64,000 nucleotides of DNA from Pseudomonas paeninsulae (GCF_035621475.1 NZ_CP141799.1:4452501-4516500); one strand, 5' to 3'. Positions 29,211 to 40,097 are shown, numbered from the stretch's first letter. A program made the numbers and translations. The notes: generated by a model from the sequence alone, not told the origin.

Positions 29211-30058
29211 GAGCCGTGCCCATTGCCGAATTTATGCTCGAACCCGCCTTTGATCCCGCCGGCAGCGGCCGCGATGCCATCGGCGCCAGCGCAGTCGCCG
29301 GCCAGGGCCTGAACACTCGCCACGGCACCATCCTGACCCTGGAAGATATCAACGTCAGCTTCGATGGCTTCAAGGCCCTGAACAACCTGACCCTGTATAT
29401 CGGCGTCGGCGAACTGCGCTGCATCATCGGCCCCAATGGCGCCGGCAAGACCACCATGATGGACGTGATCACCGGCAAGACCCGCCCGGACAACGGCGTC
29501 GCCTACTTCGGCGAGACCCTCGATCTGACCCAGATGAGCGAAGTCGAGATTGCCCAGGCCGGCATCGGTCGCAAGTTCCAGAAGCCCACGGTGTTCGAGG
29601 CCCTCAGCGTGTTCGAAAACCTCGAACTGGCGCAGAAGACCAGCAAGACGGTCTGGGCCAGCCTGCGCGCCAAATTGACGGGCGAGCAGCAAGACCGCAT
29701 CGATGAAGTGCTGCAGACGATCAAGCTCGACAGCTCACGGCGGCGCCCGGCGGGCTTGTTGTCGCACGGCCAGAAGCAGTTTCTCGAGATCGGCATGCTC
29801 TTGGTCCAGGACCCGCAACTGCTGCTGCTCGACGAGCCGGTGGCGGGCATGACCGACGCCGAGACCGAGTTCACCGCCGAGCTGTTCAAGTCGCTGGCGC
29901 GCAAGCACTCGCTGATGGTGGTCGAACACGACATGGGCTTCGTCGGCAGCATCGCCGACCACGTCAGCGTGCTGCACCAGGGCAGCGTGCTGGCCGCAGG
30001 CTCGCTGGAACAGGTGCAGGCCAACGAACGGGTGATCGAGGTGTATCTGGGCCGGTAA
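29207..30058 (+). CDS. urtD: urea ABC transporter ATP-binding protein UrtD
   Basis: 283-residue ATPase of the LivG type. Walker A GPNGAGKTT at about 76-84, signature LSHGQKQ near 186 and Walker B LLLLDEPVAG near 205. About 40 extra N-terminal residues precede the ABC domain; the ATG overlapping the urtC stop supports this start, though a later start is possible. A palindromic repeat follows before urtE. Confidence 0.96.
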   Translation: MRAVPIAEFMLEPAFDPAGSGRDAIGASAVAGQGLNTRHGTILTLEDINVSFDGFKALNNLTLYIGVGELRCIIGPNGAGKTTMMDVITGKTRPDNGVAYFGETLDLTQMSEVEIAQAGIGRKFQKPTVFEALSVFENLELAQKTSKTVWASLRAKLTGEQQDRIDEVLQTIKLDSSRRRPAGLLSHGQKQFLEIGMLLVQDPQLLLLDEPVAGMTDAETEFTAELFKSLARKHSLMVVEHDMGFVGSIADHVSVLHQGSVLAAGSLEQVQANERVIEVYLGR

Positions 30059-30072
30059 AAACATAGGCACCT

Positions 30073-30145
30073 GTAGGTTGGCGTTGAGCGTAGCGATACC
30101 CAACAACGTTTCGTGATGGGTATCGCTACGCTCAACCCATCCTAC
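30073..30145. repeat. GTAGG...CCTAC palindromic element between urtD and urtE
   Basis: Left arm GTAGGTTGGCGTTGAGCGTA and right arm TACGCTCAACCCATCCTAC form a long stem with GATACCC/GGGTATC inside. Further copies lie at 31038, 41210, 42281 and 45661. Confidence 0.8.
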
Positions 30146-30237
30146 GCACTCCGCGTTCCTGCGATGCAGAGCGTCGCCAGATGCATACCCACGCAGAGCG
30201 TGGGAACGATCAAGGCCCACCCTACAAGGACAGAACC

Positions 30238-30936
30238 ATGCTGCAAGTCCAACAACTGCATCAATACTACGGCGGCAGCCACATCCTACGTGGCCTGTCG
30301 TTCGAGGCCCAGGTCGGCGAGGTTACCTGCCTGCTCGGCCGCAACGGCGTGGGCAAGACCACCCTGCTGAAATGTCTGATGGGTCTGTTGCCGGCCAAAG
30401 CAGGCGCGGTGAACTGGGAAGGCCAGCCGATTACCGCGTTCAAACCGCACCAGCGCGTACATGCCGGCATCGCCTACGTGCCCCAGGGCCGGGAAATCTT
30501 CGGGCGCCTGACGGTGGAGGAAAACCTGCTGATGGGGCTTTCTCGTTTCGGCGCAAAGGAAGCCAAGAGCGTGCCGGAATTTATCTACGAACTGTTCCCG
30601 GTGCTGCGCGAGATGAAGCAACGCCGCGGCGGCGACCTGTCCGGCGGCCAGCAGCAACAGCTGGCCATCGGCCGCGCCCTGGCCAGCCAGCCGCGCCTGC
30701 TGATCCTCGACGAACCCACCGAAGGCATCCAGCCGTCGGTGATCAAGGAAATCGGCGTGGTGATCAAGAAGCTCGCCGAACGCGGCGACATGGCGATCCT
30801 GCTGGTCGAGCAGTTCTATGATTTTGCCGCCGAACTGGCCGACCACTACCTGGTGATGAGCCGCGGCGAAATCGTCCAGCAAGGCCGAGGCCAGACCATG
30901 CAAGCCGACGGCGTGCGCGGGCTGGTGGCGATTTGA
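30238..30936 (+). CDS. urtE: urea ABC transporter ATP-binding protein UrtE
   Basis: 232-residue LivF-type ATPase completing the urea transporter. Walker A GRNGVGKTT at about 34-42, signature LSGGQQQQ near 135, Walker B LLILDEPTEG. ATG 30238 follows an AAGGACAG ribosome site; the in-frame ATG at 30181 lies within a repeat and is rejected. 178 bases of dispersed repeat separate it from urtD, unusual for an ABC operon. Confidence 0.96.
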   Translation: MLQVQQLHQYYGGSHILRGLSFEAQVGEVTCLLGRNGVGKTTLLKCLMGLLPAKAGAVNWEGQPITAFKPHQRVHAGIAYVPQGREIFGRLTVEENLLMGLSRFGAKEAKSVPEFIYELFPVLREMKQRRGGDLSGGQQQQLAIGRALASQPRLLILDEPTEGIQPSVIKEIGVVIKKLAERGDMAILLVEQFYDFAAELADHYLVMSRGEIVQQGRGQTMQADGVRGLVAI

Positions 30937-30944
30937 TGGAACAC

Positions 30945-31006
30945 GTAGGGCGGGTGAAACCCGCCGCTGTGCTCTGGAATGAGTGCGCGAGTTTCACCCG
31001 CCCTAC
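30945..31006. repeat. GTAGGGCGGGTG palindrome after urtE
   Basis: GTAGGGCGGGTGAAACCCGCC at the left faces TTTCACCCGCCCTAC at the right, starting nine bases after the urtE stop. The same family recurs at 56378 (complete) and as half copies near 35955 and 41725. Confidence 0.8.
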
Positions 31007-31037
31007 GGATAGCCGCGTATGTTCGGCCATTTTTTCC

Positions 31038-31103
31038 GTAGGGTTGAGCGCAGCGATACCCTACGAGCGGTGCGCTGGGTATCGCTTCGCTCAACCCATC
31101 CGA
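31038..31103. repeat. GTAGGGTTGAGCGCAGCGATACCC palindrome before ureD
   Basis: Second copy of the element at 30073: GTAGGGTTGAGCGCAGCG at the left, CGCTTCGCTCAACCCATCC at the right. It ends about ten bases before the ureD start codon. Confidence 0.8.
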
Positions 31104-31114
31104 CAAGAGCAACC

Positions 31115-31954
31115 ATGAACGCACCCGCCCCTACCGCCCTGTTCACCCCCAGCTGGCATGCCGAGCTGGAGCTGGGCTATGGCCGCGACGGCGACTGCAC
31201 GCGGCCCACATTGCGCCGGCACAAAGGCCCGTTGCGAGTGCAGAAGCACCTGTACGCCGAAGGACCGCAAGTCTGCCAGCACATCATCGTCCATCCACCC
31301 GGCGGCATCGCCGGTGGCGATCGCCTGGACATCAGCGCAAGCGTCGGCAGCGGTGCCTGGGCGCAACTGACCAGCCCCGGCGCCGCCAAGTGGTACCGCG
31401 CCGCCGGCCCGGCCTATCAGAACCTCAAATTACGCGTCGCAGCCGGCGCCACCCTCGAATGGCTGCCCCAGGAAACCATCGTCTACGCCGGCGCCCAGGC
31501 CGAACTGCACGGTGAGATCGAACTGCTCGGCGATGCCAAGCTGCTGTACTGGGACATGGTCGCCCTCGGCCGCCCGGCCAGTGGCGAGCGCTTCGACACC
31601 GGGCATTTCCAAGCGCAGCTGAATATCCGCCGCGACGGCCAGCTGCTCTGGCACGAACGCCAGCGCATCGAAGGCAGCGACGGCCTGCTCGACTCGCCCA
31701 TCGGCCTGAACGGCAAACCGGTGTTTGCCACCCTGCTGATCAGTGGTGAAATCGACGCCGAGTTGCTCGAACGCTGCCGTAATCTGACCACCCGCGTACG
31801 CGGCGACCTGACTCAACTACCCGGCTTGCTGGTAGCCCGCTGCCTGGCCAGCGAAGCGCTGCATGCCCGCGCCTGGCTGATCGGGCTCTGGCACCTGCTG
31901 CGCCCGGCGTTGCTTGGCCGCCAGGCCGTACCCCCGCGTATCTGGAGCACGTGA
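31115..31954 (+). CDS. ureD: urease accessory protein UreD
   Basis: 279-residue chaperone that binds apo-urease with UreF and UreG during nickel insertion. Family features include the [17 protein letters not shown] segment near the N-terminus, [10 protein letters not shown] and [12 protein letters not shown] 31115 ([10 protein letters not shown]) is preferred; the frame upstream runs through a palindromic repeat. ureE, ureF and ureG are not in this window, as in P. aeruginosa, where they lie elsewhere. Confidence 0.95.
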   Translation: MNAPAPTALFTPSWHAELELGYGRDGDCTRPTLRRHKGPLRVQKHLYAEGPQVCQHIIVHPPGGIAGGDRLDISASVGSGAWAQLTSPGAAKWYRAAGPAYQNLKLRVAAGATLEWLPQETIVYAGAQAELHGEIELLGDAKLLYWDMVALGRPASGERFDTGHFQAQLNIRRDGQLLWHERQRIEGSDGLLDSPIGLNGKPVFATLLISGEIDAELLERCRNLTTRVRGDLTQLPGLLVARCLASEALHARAWLIGLWHLLRPALLGRQAVPPRIWST

Positions 31955-31964
31955 ACCAACAACC

Positions 31965-32000
31965 CTCGGCTGGAAAAGCGCGCAGCGTTTTCCAGCCGAG
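31965..32000. repeat. perfect 13-bp stem hairpin between ureD and ureA
   Basis: CTCGGCTGGAAAA and its exact complement flank a 10-base GC loop, ten bases after the ureD stop. There is no T-tail; it could stabilise or attenuate the transcript. Confidence 0.6.
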
Positions 32001-32061
32001 CAACCCAACCACCCCCGCTGGACAAGGCTTCGCCGTTGTCCACCTCACCTGGGAACACCCC

Positions 32062-32364
32062 ATGGATTTGTCGCCGAGAGAAAAAGACAAGCTGCTGATC
32101 TTCACCGCCGGCCTGGTCGCCGAACGGCGCCTGGCCCGCGGCGTCACCCTCAATTACCCGGAAGCCATGGCCTACATCTCCGCCGCCCTGCTCGAAGGGG
32201 CCCGCGACGGCCGCACCGTGGCCGAGTTGATGCACGTCGGCACCACCCTGCTGACCCGTGCCCAGGTGATGGAAGGCGTGCCGGAGATGATCCCGGATAT
32301 CCAGGTCGAAGCCACGTTTCCCGACGGCACCAAGCTGGTTACCGTCCACCAACCGATCGCCTGA
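32062..32364 (+). CDS. ureA: urease subunit gamma
   Basis: 100-residue structural subunit of urease. [17 protein letters not shown] and [12 protein letters not shown] are family signatures, and the length equals that of typical bacterial UreA. ATG 32062. An acetyltransferase gene follows after 7 bases, between ureA and ureB as in P. aeruginosa. Confidence 0.98.
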   Translation: MDLSPREKDKLLIFTAGLVAERRLARGVTLNYPEAMAYISAALLEGARDGRTVAELMHVGTTLLTRAQVMEGVPEMIPDIQVEATFPDGTKLVTVHQPIA

Positions 32365-32371
32365 GGAACCC

Positions 32372-32866
32372 ATGACGATTGAAGACGCCACCGCCACCGA
32401 CCTGCCCGCCATCCTGGCCATCTATAACGATGCGGTCGAACACACCACAGCGATCTGGAACGAAACCCTGGTGGACCTGGAGAACCGTCGCGCCTGGCTG
32501 GCCGAACGCCAGGGCCAAGGCTTTCCGGTGCTGGTGGCCCACAATGCCGCCGGCGAGGTGCTGGGTTACGCCAGCTACGGCACCTGGCGCAGCATCGAGG
32601 GCTTTCGCCACACCGTCGAACACTCGGTGTATGTGCGCAGCGACCAACGCGGCCAGGGCCTCGGCCCCCTGCTGATGCAGGCGCTGATCGAACGGGCCAA
32701 AGCGGCCGGGCTGCACGTCATGGTCGCGGCCATCGAGGCGCAAAACAGTGCATCGATCCGCCTGCATGAGCGCCTCGGCTTCACCATCAGCGGGCAGATG
32801 CCCCAGGTCGGACGCAAGTTCGACCGCTGGCTCGACCTGACCTTTATGCAGTTGATCCTGGAGTGA
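32372..32866 (+). CDS. mddA: GNAT N-acetyltransferase, methionine sulfoximine/phosphinothricin type
   Basis: 164-residue acetyl-CoA-dependent acetyltransferase. The acetyl-CoA loop is [13 protein letters not shown], and the [13 protein letters not shown] segment is typical of Pat/YncA-like enzymes. The P. aeruginosa protein at this place acetylates methionine sulfoximine and sulfone and protects glutamine synthetase from them; I infer the same role. It sits inside the urease operon, 7 bases from both neighbours. Confidence 0.9.
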   Translation: MTIEDATATDLPAILAIYNDAVEHTTAIWNETLVDLENRRAWLAERQGQGFPVLVAHNAAGEVLGYASYGTWRSIEGFRHTVEHSVYVRSDQRGQGLGPLLMQALIERAKAAGLHVMVAAIEAQNSASIRLHERLGFTISGQMPQVGRKFDRWLDLTFMQLILE

Positions 32867-32873
32867 TAAACCA

Positions 32874-33179
32874 ATGATTCCCGGTGAATACCAGATCCAG
32901 GACGGTGAGATCGAACTCAATGTCGGCCGCCGCACCCTGACGCTGAACGTGGCCAACAGCGGCGACCGGCCGATCCAGATTGGCTCGCACTACCACTTCT
33001 TCGAAACCAACGATGCGCTCAGTTTTGATCGGCCAAGTACCCGCGGCATGCGTTTGAATATTCCCGCAGGCACGGCGGTGCGCTTCGAGCCGGGGCAGAG
33101 TCGCGACGTGGAGCTGGTGGACCTCGCCGGTGACCGCCGGGTGTTCGGCTTTGCCGGCCGGGTGATGGGCAAGCTGTAA
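32874..33179 (+). CDS. ureB: urease subunit beta
   Basis: 101-residue structural subunit. Starts [16 protein letters not shown], with [17 protein letters not shown] and the [13 protein letters not shown] motif characteristic of UreB. It is followed by 124 bases of repeat sequence before ureC. Confidence 0.98.
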   Translation: MIPGEYQIQDGEIELNVGRRTLTLNVANSGDRPIQIGSHYHFFETNDALSFDRPSTRGMRLNIPAGTAVRFEPGQSRDVELVDLAGDRRVFGFAGRVMGKL

Positions 33180-33186
33180 CGCCGAT

Positions 33187-33286
33187 GGTTCCCATGCTCC
33201 GCGTGGGAACCCATGACGGGGCGCTCCGCGTCCCTGCGACGCAGAGCGTCGCCAGCCGCAGTCCCACGCAGAGCATGGGAACGATC
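33187..33286. repeat. CCCAYGCTCCGCGTGGGAAC repeat unit between ureB and ureC
   Basis: Nested inverted repeats: GGTTCCCATGCTCCGCGTGGGAAC at the left and CCCACGCAGAGCATGGGAACGATC at the right, with CGCTCCGCGTC/GACGCAGAGCG inside. A shorter relative lies at about 30150-30215 before urtE, and longer ones at 41586 and 42118. Confidence 0.75.
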
Positions 33287-33303
33287 AAATTCGAGGAGTG
33301 CCG

Positions 33304-35004
<1,701 letters not shown>

Positions 35005-35097
35005 GGGGCGATCGGTCGCTACCACGCGCCACGCGGCCGCGATGGCGTTGGCCCTTGCGAGCGCCATACGGTCACCTGTGGCCATCGGCGCGACAGC

Positions 35098-35544
35098 TTA
35101 GGCCTCGGCGTTCTTGTGGACTTCATAGGTACTGAGGTAGTCGCCGGACAGTTGCTCTTTCTGCGTATCGCTGAGCAGCTTGCCGGCCATCTGGAAAAAC
35201 TTCTGTTCCTCCTCCTGCAGATGGTGGTGCACCTTTTCCGCCAGCTTCTTGGCTTGCACCAACCAGCTCGGGCTGCTGGGGTCGGTGTCCTCGAGTTCTT
35301 CCACCATCTCGTCCATCTGGTGATGCTCGGCAATCGCATGGCGCGAGAGGTCGACGCCGAGATCCTCCTGCATCAGTGGAATATAGAAGTGCCGCTCCTC
35401 GGCAACCGAGTGCGCCGCCAACTCCAACTTCAGCAGAGTAAACAGCGCCTGGCGCTCTGAGGTATCGCCACTGGTGTCGATCAGTTTTGTCGACAGCTCA
35501 CGCTGCGTTTGGTGGCTCAGGCGCAAGGCTTCAAAAATAGTCAT
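35098..35544 (-). CDS. hemerythrin-like domain protein
   Basis: 148-residue, helical, His/Glu-rich protein. Segments SVAEERHFYIPL, IAEHHQMDEMVEEL and KVHHHLQEEEQKFF supply the His and Glu residues expected of a diiron HHE/hemerythrin fold. Such proteins may sense or store O2 or NO, or buffer iron; the function here is unknown. ATG 35544 follows GGAGGTTTACTCC. It is inverted relative to the urease genes and lies between ureC and the partial ureC copy. Confidence 0.87.
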   Translation of the reverse strand: MTIFEALRLSHQTQRELSTKLIDTSGDTSERQALFTLLKLELAAHSVAEERHFYIPLMQEDLGVDLSRHAIAEHHQMDEMVEELEDTDPSSPSWLVQAKKLAEKVHHHLQEEEQKFFQMAGKLLSDTQKEQLSGDYLSTYEVHKNAEA

Positions 35545-35609
35545 GGAGTAAACCTCCTCCTTGGCAATAAATGGTGTGAGTCATGTGACCCGCCCAGGCT
35601 GGCGAAGTG

Positions 35610-35950
35610 CCCACGGCATCAGTCATGAAGTGGGCTCGATCGAGCTGGGCAAGTGGGCCGACCTGGTGCTCTGGCTTCCGGCGTTCTTCGGCGTCAAGCC
35701 GAGCCTGATCCTCAAGGGCCGGGCGATTGCCGCCAGCCTGATGGGCGACGCCAACGCCTCGATCCCCACGCCGCAACCGGCGCACTACCGACCGATGTTC
35801 GCCAGCTACGGTGGCAGCCTGCACGCCAGCAGCCTGACCTTTATCAGCCAGGCGGCGCTGGACGCTGGAGTAGCGGAACAGTTGGGGCTGAAGAAGCGGA
35901 TCGCCGTAGTCAAGGGCTGCAGCACGGTGCAGCGCTATTTCTTGTTTTAG
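35610..35950 (+). pseudogene. ureC': partial duplicate of the ureC 3' end
   Basis: This stretch repeats ureC from 34541 to 34863 at roughly 90% identity by eye. It then jumps, in frame, over 123 bases (34864-34986) to the terminal QRYFLF and a stop. The deletion ends sit at short shared GCAG sequences. Nickel ligands, the carbamylated lysine and the flap are all absent, so it cannot be a functional urease. An ATG at 35561 would allow a 129-residue product starting in unrelated sequence, with no evidence that it is made. Confidence 0.9.
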
Positions 35951-35979
35951 CCATTGGCGGGTTGCACCCGCCCTACAGG

Positions 35980-36246
35980 TTAGCGCAGCTGGCTGTCCTT
36001 GCTGCCGCGACGGTTATAACCGCCGCCCGCCTTCTGCTGCTTATCCAGTTCGGACTGACAGGCCACGCACAGGCGCACGCCCTTGATCGCTTCGCGGCGC
36101 GCCAGAGGAATCGACGCAGCGCATTCCTCACAGTGCGTCAGGCTCTCGCCGGTCGGCAACTGGCTGCGGGCGCGAGCAATGGCGTCCTCTATGCTGCTGT
36201 CGATCTGTTCTTGCACCGCACCGTCATTTGCCCAACCACTAGCCAT
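35980..36246 (-). CDS. DksA/TraR-type C4 zinc finger protein
   Basis: 88-residue small protein with a four-Cys zinc finger: C39, C42, C60, C63 (HCEECAASIP and RLCVACQ). The N-terminus is a short helix without the long DksA coiled coil, so it resembles YbiI and TraR-like short members that may bind RNA polymerase's secondary channel. ATG 36246 sits five bases after GGGAGG. A similar gene follows ureC in P. aeruginosa. Confidence 0.9.
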   Translation of the reverse strand: MASGWANDGAVQEQIDSSIEDAIARARSQLPTGESLTHCEECAASIPLARREAIKGVRLCVACQSELDKQQKAGGGYNRRGSKDSQLR

Positions 36247-36593
36247 TGCAACCTCCCGGCGTGGCACGCCTCGTCATTCACTATTCAGTTTCGCGTAGCT
36301 TCCCTGCATGCAGGTTCAGCGTCATCCGCCCTGCGCTGGCGCGAAATCCATAACGCCATTCGCGCGAACCGTTCACAAGCAGAAGCAAAGCCCATTTAAC
36401 CTTCCGATATAAAAGGCGTTATGCCAATAACGCTTCGCACGGAGCTTAAACGCGACCGCTATGGGTGATTCTAGCCCGCGCCCGCGGGTCTTCCTGCCAT
36501 CGCCACTTTCACCGTGCGCGCCGACTGCGAAGGCCGCGCTCCCGAGCGATCAAGCGATTTGCTCCAATGCGGCTACGCGGCTTCACAGCGCAG

Positions 36594-36760
36594 TGTGGGC
36601 TGACCGGCCGCCTGGCGGAAGTCATCCATGACGGCCGGTATCCGTCCTATAGCGAGCACAGCGTCGTCGAGTGACTGCGCCAGCGGATCTATCAGAGCGC
36701 CTGCGCCCGGCGATGACGCAACTGCCTGCAGCGCCGAACGAAGTCCATGTGCTGGCCACC
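36594..36760 (+). pseudogene. IS1380-type transposase remnant
   Basis: Translation gives GLTGRLAEVIHDGRYPSYSE, then a stop, then LRQRIYQ, with frameshifted traces of the following GYEDGNDANSLRRD region. This matches the N-terminal part of IS1380-family transposases as I remember them (GRxPSYxxH...LRQRIYQIA). At least one stop and one frameshift make it dead. No terminal inverted repeats were recognised. It lies in a 655-base gap (36247-36901) between the DksA-like and endonuclease genes. Confidence 0.55.
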
Positions 36761-36772
36761 CAGCGCACGAGC

Positions 36773-36814
36773 AAAAACGGCAGTCTGTTCATAGTTCGAG
36801 CAGACTGCCTTTTT
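36773..36814 (+). terminator. strong intrinsic terminator in a gene-free gap
   Basis: AAAAA, then stem GGCAGTCTG pairing with CAGACTGCC across 13 bases, then TTTTT. It has textbook form and could act on either strand, but no intact gene ends into it from the left, and the endonuclease gene starts downstream. Confidence 0.7.
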
Positions 36815-36901
36815 CATGAAACATCCGGGCTAGAGCGTCTTGAAGGCCCCTGGCCAGCTATTCCAGCACTATCATGCGCAGCTTTTTGCCTAGAGCCCTC
36901 C

Positions 36902-37627
36902 ATGCCGCGCCTGATCGCCCTGCTCTGCCTGCTGTTTGCCGTCTCCATCCACGCCGACGCCCCGCACAACTTCGCCGCTGCCAAGAAAATCGCCTGGAAG
37001 CTCTACGCCGACCGACCGAACACCTTCTATTGCGGCTGCGCCTACCAAGGCAAGCGCGTCGACCTGGCCAGTTGCGGCTATAAGGTGCGCAAGCAACAAC
37101 GCCGCGCGCAGCGCCTGGAATGGGAGCACGTGGTGCCGGCCTGGGTGATCGGTCACCAGCGCCAGTGCTGGCAGCACGGCGGACGCAAGAACTGCACGCG
37201 CAGTGACCCGGTGTTCAAGGCCGCCGAAGCCGACCTGCACAACCTGGTGCCGAGCATCGGCGAAGTGAATGGCGACCGCTCCAACTACGCCCTCGGCATG
37301 CTCAGCGACAAACCGCAGCAGTACGGCGCCTGCCCCATGGTGGTCAACTTCAAGCAGAAAACCGCCATGCCACCCGAGCCGGCACGCGGCGCCTCGGCGC
37401 GCATCTACCTGTACATGGCCGACCACTACAAGCTGCGCCTGTCCAAGCTCGACCGGCGCACCTACGAAGCCTGGAACCGCCAGTACCCGATCAGCGAGTG
37501 GGAGCGCTGGCGCAACCAGAAAGTCGGCTGCGTCATGGGCTACGGCAACCCCTACATCGGCGCGGTCGACCGGGATCGCTGCCCAGCGCGACGCCACGCC
37601 GGCGACCCACGCCGCACCAGCGGCTGA
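36902..37627 (+). CDS. endA: endonuclease I family secreted nuclease
   Basis: 241-residue extracytoplasmic nuclease of the EndA/NucM/Vvn family, which cuts DNA (often RNA too) with one divalent metal. Signal peptide 1-18 (ending SIHA). The beta-beta-alpha-metal motif EWEHVVPAW holds H76, with the conserved LHNLVPSIGEVNGDRSN segment downstream. Multiple Cys fit disulfide stabilisation. ATG 36902 is chosen for the signal peptide; the frame extends upstream without merit. Confidence 0.93.
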   Translation: MPRLIALLCLLFAVSIHADAPHNFAAAKKIAWKLYADRPNTFYCGCAYQGKRVDLASCGYKVRKQQRRAQRLEWEHVVPAWVIGHQRQCWQHGGRKNCTRSDPVFKAAEADLHNLVPSIGEVNGDRSNYALGMLSDKPQQYGACPMVVNFKQKTAMPPEPARGASARIYLYMADHYKLRLSKLDRRTYEAWNRQYPISEWERWRNQKVGCVMGYGNPYIGAVDRDRCPARRHAGDPRRTSG

Positions 37628-37719
37628 CGGGACGCTTTTTTGCGGGATGCGATTGCTTTACAGGAAGGTACTTGAACGCTGTGTTACCCAGCACAACCGA
37701 ACGCCGGACGCTCCTAGCG

Positions 37720-38346
37720 TCAGGGCTGCAACTGCTGCAGATAGGCCGCCAGGGCGCCGATTTGTGCGTCGCTGAAGTCGGCGGCGATCGACATCATCAC
37801 CGAGCCGGCGCGACTCGGGTCCTTGTCGCGAAAACGCGTCAGCGCCTTGCGCAGGTACTCGGCCGGCTGGCCGGCCAGGCGCGGTGTGTTGTCGCGGCCC
37901 TCGGCATGCACGCCGTGGCAGCCGGTGCAGATGGTCTTGAACATCACCTCGCCCTGCTGCTGCAACGCCGCATCGACCGGTTCGCTATGCGCCAGCAGCT
38001 TTTGCTGACCGAAGTAGATGGCGACGTTGACCCGATCTTCCAGGGTCAGGGTCGGCGCCAGCTTGGACATGACGAAATCCTTGCGCTCGCCGCTGGCGAA
38101 CTTCTCGAAGGCGTTGAACAGGTACACCGGGTTCTGCTCGGCCAGGTTGGGAATGTACGGACGCTTGCTGTTGCCATTCTCGCCGTGGCAATTGCCGCAG
38201 AAGAGCATCCGTTCCTGGCCGGCAGCATAGGCCTGCTCGCGCAACACCGGGTCGGCGTTGAGCCGGGTAAAGCGTTGCATGGCCTCATCGTTGGCCTGAG
38301 CCAGGCTGGCGATGCAACAGAAGAACACAAGGGTGAGTACGCGCAT
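37720..38346 (-). CDS. di-heme class I c-type cytochrome
   Basis: 208-residue periplasmic cytochrome. Signal peptide 1-18 (ending LAQA). Two heme c sites: C50-GN-C53-H54 and C140-TG-C143-H144, each in a cytochrome c domain. This tandem architecture resembles cytochrome c4 and related electron donors to terminal oxidases or dehydrogenases; the partner is not evident. ATG 38346 precedes the signal sequence. Confidence 0.9.
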   Translation of the reverse strand: MRVLTLVFFCCIASLAQANDEAMQRFTRLNADPVLREQAYAAGQERMLFCGNCHGENGNSKRPYIPNLAEQNPVYLFNAFEKFASGERKDFVMSKLAPTLTLEDRVNVAIYFGQQKLLAHSEPVDAALQQQGEVMFKTICTGCHGVHAEGRDNTPRLAGQPAEYLRKALTRFRDKDPSRAGSVMMSIAADFSDAQIGALAAYLQQLQP

Positions 38347-38615
38347 GGCGGGAGACCTTTGCCTGGTTTGCTTGGTAGGACGGGCGGCGACTATAGGCGC
38401 AACCACCCGGCCGTACCCCGGCGCAGGTCAAGCAAATGGCAGATAGCGCGGCGTAATGCGCTGCCTGGGCGGCGGCACCCCATGGATGCAAAACCTGCGC
38501 GAGGAGCCGTTCAGGCCCGAGATGCACTCCTGCGTCCGGACGCAATCAGCCGCTTTTGGTGCATGCACCGGTCAGACCGCCCTACGCATGCACACAGAAG
38601 GGGCATAAGCGAGGT

Positions 38616-39035
38616 TCAGGCCGAGCGGGAAAGCGGCAATTCCATCAGCTTATCCAGCAACTTGAGGATATGCCGGCGGGTAATCACCCCGATCACCTTG
38701 CCGCCGGCATCGACCACCGGGTAACTCTTCGGCTTGTCGCCGAGCATCTGCTGCGCCAGTGCCACGGCGTCCATTGCCGCTGTCACGCTGAGCACGTCGG
38801 TGCGCATGATGTCGCGCACCGTGGCCACTCGCTGATTGTAATAAGCCACCTGAATCGCCACGTGCAGGCACTCCTGCTCGGAAATCCAGCCCAATAGCAG
38901 GCCCTGCGCATCGGTGACCGGCCCGCCGAGAATGGGATAACGCAGCAGCTGCCTGGCCGCCTCCACCACCGGCATATCGGCGCGAATGGTGGCAAAGTCC
39001 TTGGTCATGTAATCGGCAATAGCGGCAGTGTTCAT
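38616..39035 (-). CDS. CBS domain pair protein
   Basis: 139-residue protein made of two CBS domains (YMTKDFATIRADMPVVEAAR and IMRTDVLSVTAAMDAVALA) with GGPVTDAQGLLLGWIS and YPVVDAGGKVIGVITRR strands. Such Bateman modules bind adenosine nucleotides and tune a partner; no effector domain is attached. ATG 39035 follows GGGAGCCCGCTCG. Confidence 0.9.
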   Translation of the reverse strand: MNTAAIADYMTKDFATIRADMPVVEAARQLLRYPILGGPVTDAQGLLLGWISEQECLHVAIQVAYYNQRVATVRDIMRTDVLSVTAAMDAVALAQQMLGDKPKSYPVVDAGGKVIGVITRRHILKLLDKLMELPLSRSA

Positions 39036-39220
39036 CGAGCGGGCTCCCGTGGGGCTAGCGAGTCGTGGTCGACCGGGCGGGCGCCCGGACCCTAGACCCA
39101 TAGCAAGTTCCAGGCCCTGTTTATCCCGTGACCGCCTGCACCCAGGCGGCGGCCTGCTGCCTATGGCGCCTTGCCAGCATCCGCAGTATGTTCGAGGTAC
39201 GTTTATTCAAGGATGACCCC

Positions 39221-40039
39221 ATGGCCAGCAAAGCCCACCCGCAGCGTCAGCAACAGCTTCTGGCGCTGCTGATCGATGCCGACAACGCCTCCGCCGCCAT
39301 CGTCGAAGGCTTGTTCGAGGAAATCGCCAAATTCGGCGTCGCCAGCGTCAAGCGCATCTACGGCGACTGGACCCAGCCCAACCTCGGTAGTTGGAAGAAG
39401 GTGCTGCTGGACTACTCGATCCAGCCGATCCAGCAATTCGCCTACACCCGTGGCAAGAACGCCACCGACAGCGCGCTGATCATCGACGCCATGGACCTGC
39501 TCTACACCCGGCGCTTCGATGGCTTCTGCCTGGTCTCCAGCGACAGCGACTTCACCCGCCTGGCCGCCCGCCTGCGCGAGGAAGGCCTGACCGTCTACGG
39601 CTTCGGCGAAGAGAAAACGCCCAAGCCGTTTGTCTCGGCCTGCGACAAGTTCATCTACACCGAAATCCTCCGCGCCGATGCGGTGGAAGCCCAACCAGAG
39701 CCGGCCAGCAGCGACGACAAACCCCAGCCAAGCGTGAAAAGCGAGCAGCCCGACGAACCGCTCAAGACACCGGACAAACCGAAAGCACAGAAGGTGCCGG
39801 TGGACTTTATCGCCAAGGTCATCGAAGACATCGACGACGAGGACGGCTGGATCCAGCTCGGCTCCCTCGGCTCGACCATCAGCAAACTACGTCCGGCGTT
39901 CGATGCACGACTGTATGGCTTCAGGAAACTCAGCGACTTGATCAAGGGCCATCCCAAGCGCTTCGAGTTGCAGGTACGCGGGAGCAGTGCGATGGGGGGC
40001 GAGGCGTTGTATGTGAGGAATCGGAAGGTGGGGAAGTAA
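39221..40039 (+). CDS. NYN domain (LabA-like) protein with OST-HTH/LOTUS domain
   Basis: 272-residue putative RNase or RNA-binding protein. The PIN-like NYN domain shows its acidic residues in LLIDADNAS (D19, D21), DSALIIDAMD and SSDSDFTRLA. A charged linker (about 145-195) leads to a C-terminal OST-HTH/LOTUS-like domain (VDFIAKVIEDIDDEDGWIQL to the end), which binds RNA in other proteins. ATG 39221 has AAGGA seven bases upstream. The next gene is an AT-richer nuclease-like gene. Confidence 0.9.
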   Translation: MASKAHPQRQQQLLALLIDADNASAAIVEGLFEEIAKFGVASVKRIYGDWTQPNLGSWKKVLLDYSIQPIQQFAYTRGKNATDSALIIDAMDLLYTRRFDGFCLVSSDSDFTRLAARLREEGLTVYGFGEEKTPKPFVSACDKFIYTEILRADAVEAQPEPASSDDKPQPSVKSEQPDEPLKTPDKPKAQKVPVDFIAKVIEDIDDEDGWIQLGSLGSTISKLRPAFDARLYGFRKLSDLIKGHPKRFELQVRGSSAMGGEALYVRNRKVGK

Positions 40040-40097
40040 CACGCGTACCGCATAACCCAACACAAACCATGGACGTTAATACAGCAAGGAATTAGAC

